Of a DNA stretch of 6,262 bases, positions 1 through 5,058 are shown one piece after another. Both the position numbers and the translations under genes were made by a program. Under the pieces are notes generated by a model. The model did not search any database and was not told where the DNA came from. It worked only from the letters and a program-made list of their open reading frames with translations. How positions within the stretch are numbered: the stretch's first letter is position 1; the number at the start of each line of letters is the position of its first letter. This DNA comes from Bacillota bacterium (GTDB lineage: Bacteria > Bacillota > Clostridia > Peptostreptococcales > Anaerovoracaceae): positions 1 through 6,262 of the forward strand of contig JAEEPD010000218.1 in assembly GCA_016284575.1 (NCBI GenBank). Reading direction: 5' to 3'.

Positions 1-2
1 AG

Positions 3-104
3 CCCACCCATGTGTATGTGACCGCAGGCATCATGGCGGCTGTCATAGTTCTGGCGGTGGCCTGGGCCCTCATAGTAAAATACAGAAGATCAAAGTGGTA
101 CTGA
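3..104 (+). CDS. C-terminal end of an unidentified membrane protein (5' partial)
   Basis: Only the last 33 residues are in the window, in an open frame ending at TGA 102-104. They begin PTHVYVTAGIMAAVIV, continue as a hydrophobic stretch (about residues 7-26 of the fragment) long enough for one transmembrane helix, and finish in the basic tail KYRRSKWY. By the positive-inside rule the C-terminus should be cytoplasmic. The fragment is too short to name the protein: it could be a single-pass membrane anchor or the last helix of a multi-spanning protein. It ends 42 bases before the ktrB start with no T-rich terminator between them, so read-through into the K+ uptake genes is plausible. Confidence 0.55.
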   Translation, partial: PTHVYVTAGIMAAVIVLAVAWALIVKYRRSKWY

Positions 105-146
105 TGGAGCCGCAAAGGGGCTGCTCCAAAGGACCCCGATAAAAAA

Positions 147-1478
147 ATGTTTAAGTGGAAATTCATTAAGTTAACATCATTTCAGATAATACTCGCAGGC
201 TTTCTGGTTCTGATACTTACGGGAACGCTGCTTCTGAGCCTTCCCATAGCCTCGGCAGAGCGGGTCTGGACGCCGTTTCCAAGCGCCTTCTTCACCGCTG
301 CCTCCGCCTCCTGCGTAACAGGCCTCGTGGTCAGGGACACCGCCACCTACTGGTCGGTCTTCGGCAAGTGCGTCATCATCTGCCTCATACAGATCGGCGG
401 TCTGGGGGTCATAACCATGTCCACAATCATCACTCTGCTGATGGGACGGAGGATAAGCCTTTTCCAGCGCAGCATGCTGCGGGATTCCATCTCTGCAGAC
501 CAGCTTGGCGGCATAGTAAGGCTCACCCGCTTCATAGTAAAGGGCACGATAATTTTTGAGCTGAGCGGCGCAGTGCTGCTCTATCCCGTGTTCCTTAAGG
601 AATTCGGGCCCTTTAAGGGGGCTCTGCTGTCGCTGTTTCATTCCATCTCGGCCTTCTGCAACGCCGGCTTCGATCTGATGGGTGAAAGGGCGGCCTTCAG
701 CTCCTTTACAACCCTGCCGGACAATGTGCTTCTGAACATAGTGTTCATGCTGCTGATAGTCATCGGCGGCCTGGGCTTCCTCACCTGGGAGGACATAAAG
801 ACCAACAGGCAACACTTCAGAAAATACAGGCTTCAGAGCCGCATGATACTGGCTGTGACGGGTCTTCTGATCTTCCTGCCGGCCCTGTGGTTCTTTATCT
901 TCGAGTTTTCCGGCTTGCCTCTAAAGCAGCGCATTCTGTACTCCATGTTCCAGTCGGTGACCACAAGGACCGCAGGCTTCAACACCTATGACCAGGCGGC
1001 TTTAAGCTCCAACGGACTGCTGCTGACCATCTGCCTGATGCTGGTGGGCGGCGCCCCCGGCTCCACCGCAGGCGGCATGAAGATAACCACCCTGGCGGTG
1101 CTGCTGATATCCGCAGGCTCGGTATTCAAGAGGAGTCCGGATGTGAACTTCATGGGAAGGCGCATTCCCGCCTACACCGTGCGCAGCGCCTCTGGCATAC
1201 TCACCCTGTATCTGGGGCTGTTCATCAGCGCGGGATGCCTGATCGCCCAGATCGAGGGCCTGCCCCTGGGCTTCTGCCTCTACGAGACGGCCTCTGCCGT
1301 GGGCACTGTAGGCCTCACCACAGGCATCACCCCGGGCCTTGGCACCGCCTCCATGATGATACTGGCCCTTCTTATGGTCATCGGCCGCGTGGGCGGTCTC
1401 ACAATGATATTCGCGGCAGTTCCCAATGCCGGAAGAGATATGGTAAGGCTCCCTGAGGAGCAGATAAATGTTGGTTAA
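147..1478 (+). CDS. ktrB: Ktr/Trk-type potassium uptake channel subunit KtrB (TrkH family)
   Basis: This is the membrane pore subunit of a K+ uptake system, expected to work as a dimer on a cytoplasmic ring of the RCK protein encoded next. The 443-residue length is normal for KtrB. All four pore-loop repeats of the SKT superfamily are visible with their selectivity-filter glycines: SCVTGL (Gly59), CNAGF (Gly174), TRTAGF (Gly277) and TVGLT (Gly389). The glycine-rich stretch GGAPGSTAGGMK (301-312) matches the intramembrane gate loop, and IQIGGLG (81-87), GRVGGLT (413-419) and the C-terminal PEEQINVG are typical family signatures. The start is the ATG at 147, with a modest AAAGGA (128-133) 13 bases upstream. 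No pore residue appears to be missing. KtrB and TrkH share this fold; the size and the cognate single-RCK partner favour KtrB. The ion preference (K+ alone or Na+-coupled) cannot be read from the sequence. Confidence 0.95.
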   Translation: MFKWKFIKLTSFQIILAGFLVLILTGTLLLSLPIASAERVWTPFPSAFFTAASASCVTGLVVRDTATYWSVFGKCVIICLIQIGGLGVITMSTIITLLMGRRISLFQRSMLRDSISADQLGGIVRLTRFIVKGTIIFELSGAVLLYPVFLKEFGPFKGALLSLFHSISAFCNAGFDLMGERAAFSSFTTLPDNVLLNIVFMLLIVIGGLGFLTWEDIKTNRQHFRKYRLQSRMILAVTGLLIFLPALWFFIFEFSGLPLKQRILYSMFQSVTTRTAGFNTYDQAALSSNGLLLTICLMLVGGAPGSTAGGMKITTLAVLLISAGSVFKRSPDVNFMGRRIPAYTVRSASGILTLYLGLFISAGCLIAQIEGLPLGFCLYETASAVGTVGLTTGITPGLGTASMMILALLMVIGRVGGLTMIFAAVPNAGRDMVRLPEEQINVG

Positions 1479-1493
1479 CAACAGGAGAAGCAG

Positions 1494-2150
1494 ATGAAAA
1501 GCATTTTGATAATAGGTCTTGGCAGATTCGGCCGCCACACGGCGGAAAAGCTCAGCGAGCTGGGGCATCAGGTCCTGGCCGTGGACGTGAGCGAGGAGAA
1601 GGTGAACGAATCCATGTCCTATGTGACCGACGCCATGATAGGCGATGCCACCAAGCCGGAGTTTCTTCGCTCCCTTGGGGTGAGCAACTTCGACGTTTGC
1701 ATAGTGGCCATAGGAGACGACTTCCAGAGCTCGCTGGAGATAACCTCCCAGCTTAAGGAGATGGGAGCCTCCTGCGTGGTCTCAAGGGCCTCCAACGGCA
1801 TCCACGAGAAGTTCCTCCGCCGCAACGGCGCCGACGACGTCATCTATCCCGAGAAGCAGCTGGCGGAGCAGGTGGCCATACGCTACAGCTCCGAGTACAT
1901 ACTGGACTATCTGCCTGTGGGCAACAATTTCGCGGTCTACGAGATCGTGGTGCCCCAGGACTGGGTGGGCCACAGCCTGGCGCAGCTGGATATGCGCCGT
2001 CACTATCACCTTAACGTGGTGGGCATCAAGAGCGCCCAGTCCATGATAGTGGAGATAGATCCGGACATGCTGCTCAGGGAGGACCAGACCCTGCTGGTCA
2101 TGAGCGATGAGCGCAGCATACAGCGCTTTGTCGCAGCCAAGGACAGATAA
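1494..2150 (+). CDS. ktrA: Potassium uptake regulatory subunit KtrA (TrkA, RCK domain)
   Basis: This is the cytoplasmic gating subunit for KtrB. In this family an octameric RCK ring binds ATP/ADP, and in several Firmicutes the C-terminal lobe binds cyclic di-AMP. The 218-residue length is normal for KtrA. The N-terminal Rossmann fold shows GLGRFG (8-13) and the acidic residue Asp31 at the end of strand 2, followed by GDATKPEFLRSLGV (50-63) and IVAIGDDFQSSLEI (70-83), all typical of RCK_N. Residues from about 135 to 218, starting YILDYLPVGNNFAVYEI, form the RCK_C (TrkA_C) domain. The start has an AGGAG site (1483-1487) six bases upstream. The gene begins 15 bases after ktrB ends, so the two are almost surely co-transcribed and made in proportion. 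Whether the ligand here is a nucleotide, cyclic di-AMP or both is inference from relatives. Confidence 0.95.
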   Translation: MKSILIIGLGRFGRHTAEKLSELGHQVLAVDVSEEKVNESMSYVTDAMIGDATKPEFLRSLGVSNFDVCIVAIGDDFQSSLEITSQLKEMGASCVVSRASNGIHEKFLRRNGADDVIYPEKQLAEQVAIRYSSEYILDYLPVGNNFAVYEIVVPQDWVGHSLAQLDMRRHYHLNVVGIKSAQSMIVEIDPDMLLREDQTLLVMSDERSIQRFVAAKDR

Positions 2151-2186
2151 AAAAGCACATTCATATATAAAACTGGAGGTGAGCTT

Positions 2187-2888
2187 ATGGAATTTGAGAT
2201 CACAAAGCTTTACGAGGATACCTGGGCCGTCGAGGACGGCGGGGTGCGGTTTTTCGTGATCGCGGGAAGCCGCAAGGCTCTGGTGGTGGATACGGGCTTT
2301 GGCGATATGGACGTGGTGGCTGCCGCAAGGACCATCACGGACCTTCCGCTGATGCTGCTCAACACCCACGCGGACGGTGACCACATCGGAGGCAACGCAG
2401 CCTTCGACTGGGCCTACATGCACCCGTCGGAGGGCATCGTCTACCACAATATTTCAAAAAACAGCGGCAAGACCGTTCCCGTCTGGGAGGGCGAGATCAT
2501 CGACCTGGGCTGGAGGCAGCTGGAGATAGTTCATCTTCCCGGTCACACTCCAGGCAGCATCACCGTGCTGGACAGGACCTGCAAGGCTCTGATCGGCGGC
2601 GACTCCATACAGGAGAACGGACGCATATACATGTTCGGCGTGCACAGGGATATGGAGGCTTACATTGCAAGCCTCAGAAGGCTCATGGACCGCTCCGAGG
2701 ACTTCGACTTCATTTATCCCTCCCATGCCAAGCTCTGCGTGGATAAGTCCATCGTGCCAAAGCTCATCGACGGCGCTGTCTCCGTACTGGCAGGCCAGGT
2801 GGAGGGCCGGGAGGAGGAGGTCCACGGAAAAAGGATCGCAGCCTACGATATCGGCGTCGACGTGTTCCTCTGCCCGCCGAAGGCATAG
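2187..2888 (+). CDS. Metallo-beta-lactamase-fold hydrolase, substrate unknown
   Basis: A 233-residue cytoplasmic protein (no signal peptide) with the MBL-fold metal motifs in order: LNTHADGDHIGGN (58-70), HLPGHTPGS (116-124, His120), GGDS (137-140, Asp139) and YPSH (177-180, His180). The first motif reads H-x-D-x-D-H (His61, Asp63, Asp65, His66), so an aspartate stands where most members have the second histidine of HxHxDH. Similar variants occur in parts of the superfamily, so activity is still likely. The glyoxalase II-like layout suggests hydrolysis of a thioester, lactone or phosphoester, but the substrate cannot be read. A strong GGAGGTGA site (2175-2182) sits just before the ATG. It lies 36 bases after ktrA with no terminator between, so it probably shares the K+ uptake transcript; a functional link to K+ is only inferred from position. 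Confidence 0.85.
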   Translation: MEFEITKLYEDTWAVEDGGVRFFVIAGSRKALVVDTGFGDMDVVAAARTITDLPLMLLNTHADGDHIGGNAAFDWAYMHPSEGIVYHNISKNSGKTVPVWEGEIIDLGWRQLEIVHLPGHTPGSITVLDRTCKALIGGDSIQENGRIYMFGVHRDMEAYIASLRRLMDRSEDFDFIYPSHAKLCVDKSIVPKLIDGAVSVLAGQVEGREEEVHGKRIAAYDIGVDVFLCPPKA

Positions 2889-2934
2889 CTCAGTATTACT
2901 GAAGGGAAACAGGATCGGGAGAAAGGAAGGATCT

Positions 2935-3636
2935 ATGAAAGTTTTATTTGTCGGAAACAGTCACACCTTTTTCAATGACATGCCCCAGACCTTCGCGGAT
3001 ATGGTGGAGGCGGCAACGGGAAGCAGGCCGGAGGCTGTAATGCTGGCTTACGGCGGGCGCTCTCTTATCTGGCATTCCCAGGAGTATTTTGCGCTTCGCT
3101 ACAATCTGATGTACGGAGACTACGACTACTGCGTTATCCAGCAGCAGGCCCACCCCTTCCCGGGCATAGAGGAGACCAGGACAGGTCTTAAGCCCATGGT
3201 GGAGATCTGCAGGGCTGCAGGCGTGCGACCCCTGCTCTACATGCCCTGGGCGGAGAAGCGTTTCCCGGAGAATCAGGTCAAGATAACTGACTGCATGGAG
3301 CAGCTGGGCAGGGAGTTCGATATTGAGGTGGCTCCCGTGGGCCTTGTCTGGAAGGAAATGCTGGCGACCCATCCCGAGATCGACCTTTTCTGGAAGGACG
3401 GCGAGCACGCAGGTCCCGTGGGCGATTATCTTATAGCCCAGGTCCTGGCCATGTGCATCCTTAAAAAGACCGAGTTCGCCTATCCCGCGAAAATGAGGGA
3501 CTTCTTCCAGGGTCTTGAGATCGACCGCAGCAATCTGAGGCTGATCGAGGACGCCGAAAAGGTCCCGGTGGACATAGACGATGAGACCGTCTCCGCCATA
3601 GCCCAGACCGCCGCCAGAGTGCTGGAGAGTATGTAA
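2935..3636 (+). CDS. SGNH/GDSL-type hydrolase, substrate unknown
   Basis: A 233-residue protein with the block layout of SGNH hydrolases. The N-terminal VLFVGNSHTFFNDMP carries the nucleophile candidate Ser9 in GNSHT. YGGRSL (39-44) supplies the oxyanion glycine, VIQQQAHPF (67-75) stands where block III usually has an asparagine, and DGEHAGP (155-161) gives the Asp155/His158 pair of the DxxH block. Such enzymes remove acyl or acetyl groups from sugars, lipids or peptides; no signal peptide is seen, so this one should be cytoplasmic. I start it at ATG 2935, because AAAGGAAGG (2922-2930) lies four bases upstream and the family motif begins right there. The open frame extends upstream to an ATG at 2665, but that part overlaps the hydrolase gene and has no family features. 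It is the last gene before the 3670-3713 terminator. The missing block III Asn may mean Gln69-71 substitutes. Confidence 0.82.
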   Translation: MKVLFVGNSHTFFNDMPQTFADMVEAATGSRPEAVMLAYGGRSLIWHSQEYFALRYNLMYGDYDYCVIQQQAHPFPGIEETRTGLKPMVEICRAAGVRPLLYMPWAEKRFPENQVKITDCMEQLGREFDIEVAPVGLVWKEMLATHPEIDLFWKDGEHAGPVGDYLIAQVLAMCILKKTEFAYPAKMRDFFQGLEIDRSNLRLIEDAEKVPVDIDDETVSAIAQTAARVLESM

Positions 3637-3669
3637 GATTGGGCCAAGTATTGGATAAAACCTGTTGAT

Positions 3670-3713
3670 AAAACCGCTGAGAACGTTGAAGATAAACGTT
3701 TTCAGCGGTTTTT
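3670..3713 (+). terminator. Strong intrinsic terminator closing the ktrB-SGNH gene run
   Basis: An 18-base-pair hairpin with arms AAAACCGCTGAGAACGTT (3670-3687) and AACGTTTTCAGCGGTTTT (3695-3712), joined by a seven-base loop. There is one G-U pair and otherwise perfect pairing, and the right arm runs into a run of five T (3709-3713). It begins 33 bases after the SGNH hydrolase stop codon. The A-rich left flank also allows some termination of minus-strand transcription, but nothing on that strand seems to need it. Confidence 0.92.
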
Positions 3714-4075
3714 GGGATGACAGTGTGACAAGAGGGCTTGTTTGAGGGGTTTCTGTCAACATCAGGAGTATTCTGCGATTAAAACGTGACAATATAGCCG
3801 AAAAGAAGCCATTTTGACAACGAACAAGGGATGCTCGATATCCGGCTTAATGAGCCACCGGTGTAAAATGCCCGAAATGAACTGTTTTTCATACATTTAT
3901 TGTATATGAATTAAATTCACATACAAAATAACCCTAAAATTTAAGAGGCTTCAACCGAGAGCGTACTGTCAATGTTGACGAAAACACCGAATTAAAAGCA
4001 TCTTGTCACAAATCCGCTGAGCCTTACAAAACAAAGCATATAGTGACGCTGTAGTTGGTTCTGTGTGACATTGAC
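3714..4075. other. Non-coding, A+T-rich stretch with scattered TGTGACA/TGTCACA motifs
   Basis: I see no credible gene here. Base composition is visibly more A+T-rich than the flanking genes. Copies of the end motif of the nearby repeat, or close variants, occur in both orientations: TGTGACA at 3724 and 4064, CGTGACA at 3785, TTGACA at 3814, TGTCAA at 3754 and 3967, TTGTCACA at 4003. An A+T-rich imperfect inverted repeat spans 3897-3931, pairing TTATTGTATATGAATT with AATTCACATACAAAATAA. The pattern fits decayed repeat elements or an old insertion or deletion scar. That reading is inference. Confidence 0.5.
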
Positions 4076-4106
4076 TGTGACATTTAGAAACGTCCCCAGC
4101 GTCACA
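4076..4106 (+). repeat. Palindromic-ended dispersed repeat, copy 1
   Basis: A 31-base unit that starts TGTGACA and ends GTCACA, with the central core AGAAACGTCCCC (4086-4097). It has the same length as the unit at 4774-4804 and matches it at 24 of 31 positions by my count, with the end motifs and the CGTCCCC core conserved. A second TGTGACA lies just upstream at 4064-4070. From memory, elements with a GGGGACGGTTC core and GTCAC ends are widespread in Firmicutes and resemble REP sequences mobilised by Y1-type transposases. No such transposase gene is in this window. Confidence 0.7.
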
Positions 4107-4231
4107 CTATCCTCTACCATACGGAGGAGGAAAATATCAAACGCCGCCGGGAGCTCTACGAAGCCGAGGGCAGGGCCTATTATACGGGCAGCCTTTACGT
4201 GCCTGAGGATCTGGAAACCATTGAATTGTAA
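4088..4231 (+). pseudogene. 3' remnant of an unidentified gene, lacking a start
   Basis: An open frame runs from just after a TAG at 4085-4087 to TAA 4229-4231. It has no ATG, GTG or TTG start at a usable place, even though GGAGGAGG is present at 4122-4129. Its last part reads RRRELYEAEGRAYYTGSLY, then VPEDLETIEL. Codon choice (GAG, CTC, GCC, GGC, AGG) resembles the real genes of this window rather than the A+T-rich DNA before it, so I think it is the true C-terminal end of a lost gene. Its upstream end runs straight into the repeat at 4076-4106, which suggests that the 5' part was lost by an event at the repeat. I do not recognise the family. It could also be chance coding-like sequence. Confidence 0.45.
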
Positions 4232-4303
4232 GGGCTTAAGGTCTCACGGCTAAGATGTGCCGTACCATGTCCGGCACCCACAAAATCATTCAACGGATAA
4301 ATT

Positions 4304-4346
4304 ACAGAGCCTTTATTCTGCGTTTTCAGCAGAATAGGGGCTCTGT
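4304..4346 (+). terminator. Long perfect hairpin, possible terminator or structured RNA
   Basis: Arms ACAGAGCCTTTATTCTGC (4304-4321) and GCAGAATAGGGGCTCTGT (4329-4346) pair over 18 positions, two of them G-U, with a seven-base loop. A smaller perfect hairpin, GTGCCG (4257-4262) with CGGCAC (4272-4277), lies just upstream. The T-run after the large hairpin is weak and delayed (TTTT at 4356-4359), so it may be a terminator for the lost gene upstream or a structured leader element of the small membrane protein gene downstream. No clear promoter was found between here and 4460. Confidence 0.55.
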
Positions 4347-4411
4347 GTTTGCCTCTTTTGCCATTTATCCTGCGGCTCCTTTGCCGTACACTATGTGTGT
4401 AATCAAAAGGG

Positions 4412-4437
4412 AGCTGCAGAGAATAGGCTCTGCGGCT
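4412..4437 (+). other. Hairpin just upstream of the small membrane protein gene
   Basis: AGCTGCAGAG (4412-4421) pairs with CTCTGCGGCT (4428-4437) over ten positions (one G-U) with the six-base loop AATAGG. It ends six bases before the AAAGGGGG ribosome binding site (4444-4451). Its 3' part, AGAATAGGCTCTG (4420-4432), nearly repeats AGAATAGGGGCTCTG (4331-4345) in the larger hairpin upstream. A role in expression or mRNA stability of the small gene is inference. Confidence 0.5.
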
Positions 4438-4459
4438 TGTTCGAAAGGGGGAAAATACG

Positions 4460-4684
4460 ATGATGATCCTGTTCTTCATACTGATGATGGCTATGGCCGC
4501 CAGACTGTTCGGCTTTGCTGTCCGCATGTCCTGGGGCCTCATCAGAATATTCTTTACGATATTCTTCCTGCCTGTCATCATTTTTGCGGGTCTCCTCGGA
4601 GGCATACTGAGGCTGGCTCTCCCCGCGCTGGTGATCTACGCGGTCATTTCCGCGCTGGCTCCCCGCTATAACAGAGAGCAGTAA
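4460..4684 (+). CDS. Small hydrophobic membrane protein, function unknown
   Basis: A 74-residue protein that is hydrophobic almost throughout. A first helix of about residues 2-21 (starting MMILFFILMMAMA) is followed by a short basic turn with Arg22 and Arg29. A second stretch of about 30-48 (FFTIFFLPVIIFAGLLGG) and a third of about 50-66 (ILRLALPALVIYAVISA) follow, and the protein ends in the polar tail APRYNREQ. Two or three membrane passes are likely. AAAGGGGG (4444-4451) lies eight bases before the ATG at 4460; the next codon is also ATG, so 4463 is an alternative start. The gene has its own terminator and stands alone between the gene remnant and valS. I recognise no family. Its good ribosome binding site, genome-like codon use and own terminator argue that it is real. 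Confidence 0.68.
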   Translation: MMILFFILMMAMAARLFGFAVRMSWGLIRIFFTIFFLPVIIFAGLLGGILRLALPALVIYAVISALAPRYNREQ

Positions 4685-4690
4685 CGACGC

Positions 4691-4731
4691 AGGGGACGGT
4701 TCCTTTGAATGACATCGGGACCGTCCCTTTT
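4691..4731 (+). terminator. Intrinsic terminator after the small gene, built from repeat arms
   Basis: GGGACGGTTCC (4693-4703) pairs with GGGACCGTCCC (4717-4727), with one T-G pair and a 13-base loop, followed by TTTT (4728-4731). It starts seven bases after the small gene's stop codon. Both arms carry the GGGACGGT/ACCGTCCC core of the dispersed repeat in opposite orientations, so the terminator seems to be derived from it. Confidence 0.75.
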
Positions 4732-4736
4732 GTAAT
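4709..4736 (+). repeat. Degenerate copy of the dispersed repeat, copy 2
   Basis: ATGACA (4709-4714), then ACCGTCCC (4720-4727), then TTTTGTAAT (4728-4736) follows the same order as GTGACA, ACCGTCCC, CATTGTCAC in the cleaner unit at 4774-4804, with one base missing between the first two blocks and a weakened right end. A partial reverse-orientation copy, GGGGACGGTTCCTTTG (4692-4707), lies directly upstream, so the two together form the terminator hairpin. Confidence 0.55.
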
Positions 4737-4773
4737 CCTTCATGTAAATGCACTTGCTGTCAGCATGCAAAAA

Positions 4774-4804
4774 CGTGACAAAGAGAACCGTCCCCATTGT
4801 CACA
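4774..4804 (+). repeat. Palindromic-ended dispersed repeat, copy 3
   Basis: A 31-base unit that opens CGTGACA and closes TTGTCACA, with the core AGAACCGTCCCC (4784-4795). It is the same size as the copy at 4076-4106 and in the same orientation. GTGACA (4775-4780) and TGTCAC (4798-4803) are an exact inverted pair. It ends six bases before the -35 box of the valS promoter, so it borders that transcription unit without disrupting it. Confidence 0.75.
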
Positions 4805-4810
4805 TTTTCC

Positions 4811-4846
4811 TTGACACTGCATGGTTTTATGAGTTATATTTATCTG
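4811..4846 (+). promoter_or_regulatory. Sigma-A type promoter of valS
   Basis: A perfect -35 box TTGACA (4811-4816) and a -10 box TTATAT (4834-4839) are separated by exactly 17 bases. Transcription should start near 4846, about 16 bases before the first paired base of T-box Stem I. That placement fits a promoter that drives the leader and valS together. Confidence 0.85.
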
Positions 4847-4859
4847 TAATTTCACAGGC

Positions 4860-5055
4860 CTTTCGGGAGGAGTAGTCCTTAAAAGCGTCACTACAGAGAA
4901 GAAGTCTTAGGCTGAGAGCTTCAGGTGGCAGCGGAGGATGAAGGTTGCCCGAAGCACAAGGCAATCCAATGAGAGCCTGCATCCTTCTGAGTGCAGGAAC
5001 AAAGGTGGTACCGCGGAAACATCCGTCCTTTGGCATTTGCTGAAGGACGGTTTTT
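4860..5055 (+). promoter_or_regulatory. T-box riboswitch controlling valS
   Basis: This is a tRNA-sensing leader. Stem I has a base helix TTCGGG (4862-4867) with CCCGAA (4948-4953), a specifier loop with AGTA (4871-4874) on one side and GAAGGTTG (4940-4947) on the other, the next helix GTCCT (4875-4879) with AGGAT (4935-4939), an AGAGA bulge (4895-4899) and a distal hairpin GAAGT/GCTTC (4901-4922). The likely specifier is GTT (4944-4946), valine. Stem III is CCTGCA (4976-4981) with TGCAGG (4992-4997). The T-box proper is 4998-5016. The antiterminator pairs AAAGG (5001-5005) with CCTTT (5027-5031) and GCGG (5013-5016) with CCGT (5023-5026), leaving the seven-base bulge TGGTACC (5006-5012). TGGT would pair with an ACCA tRNA end, consistent with the A73 discriminator usual for tRNA-Val. 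Uncharged tRNA-Val should favour read-through into valS. Confidence 0.95.
5023..5055 (+). terminator. T-box-controlled terminator of the valS leader
   Basis: CCGTCCTT (5023-5030) pairs with AAGGACGG (5043-5050), followed by five T (5051-5055). The left arm is the same sequence that the antiterminator uses, so the two folds exclude each other, as expected for a transcriptional T-box switch. Confidence 0.92.
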
Positions 5056-5058
5056 AAA

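Noticed and set aside
105..128. Hairpin TGGAGC/GCTCCA between the first membrane protein and ktrB
   Set aside because: Only six pairs with a 12-base loop and no T-run, so it is not a convincing terminator.
2665..2934. Upstream extension of the SGNH hydrolase frame
   Set aside because: It overlaps the MBL gene in another frame, its translation is Ser/Arg-rich and featureless, and a strong ribosome binding site supports the start at 2935.
2944..3792. Minus-strand open frame of 282 codons opposite the SGNH hydrolase
   Set aside because: It is a shadow of the hydrolase gene, crosses the terminator hairpin and has no supported start or motif.
3814..3842. Possible promoter with TTGACA at 3814-3819
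   Set aside because: The sequence 17 bases downstream (GATATC) is a poor -10 box, and no gene follows; the TTGACA is more likely one of the repeat-end-like motifs.
4065..4253. Plus-strand open frame of 62 codons over the repeat and gene remnant
   Set aside because: It starts inside the repeat with no ribosome binding site, and the neighbouring frame with genome-like codons ending at 4231 explains the sequence better.
4255..4671. Plus-strand open frame of 138 codons over the hairpins and the small gene
   Set aside because: It runs through both hairpins without a ribosome binding site and is out of frame with the better supported 74-residue gene.
3714..4804. CRISPR array or complete insertion sequence in the repeat-rich gap
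   Set aside because: The repeats are few, irregularly spaced and themselves palindromic-ended, without uniform spacers, cas genes or a transposase gene.
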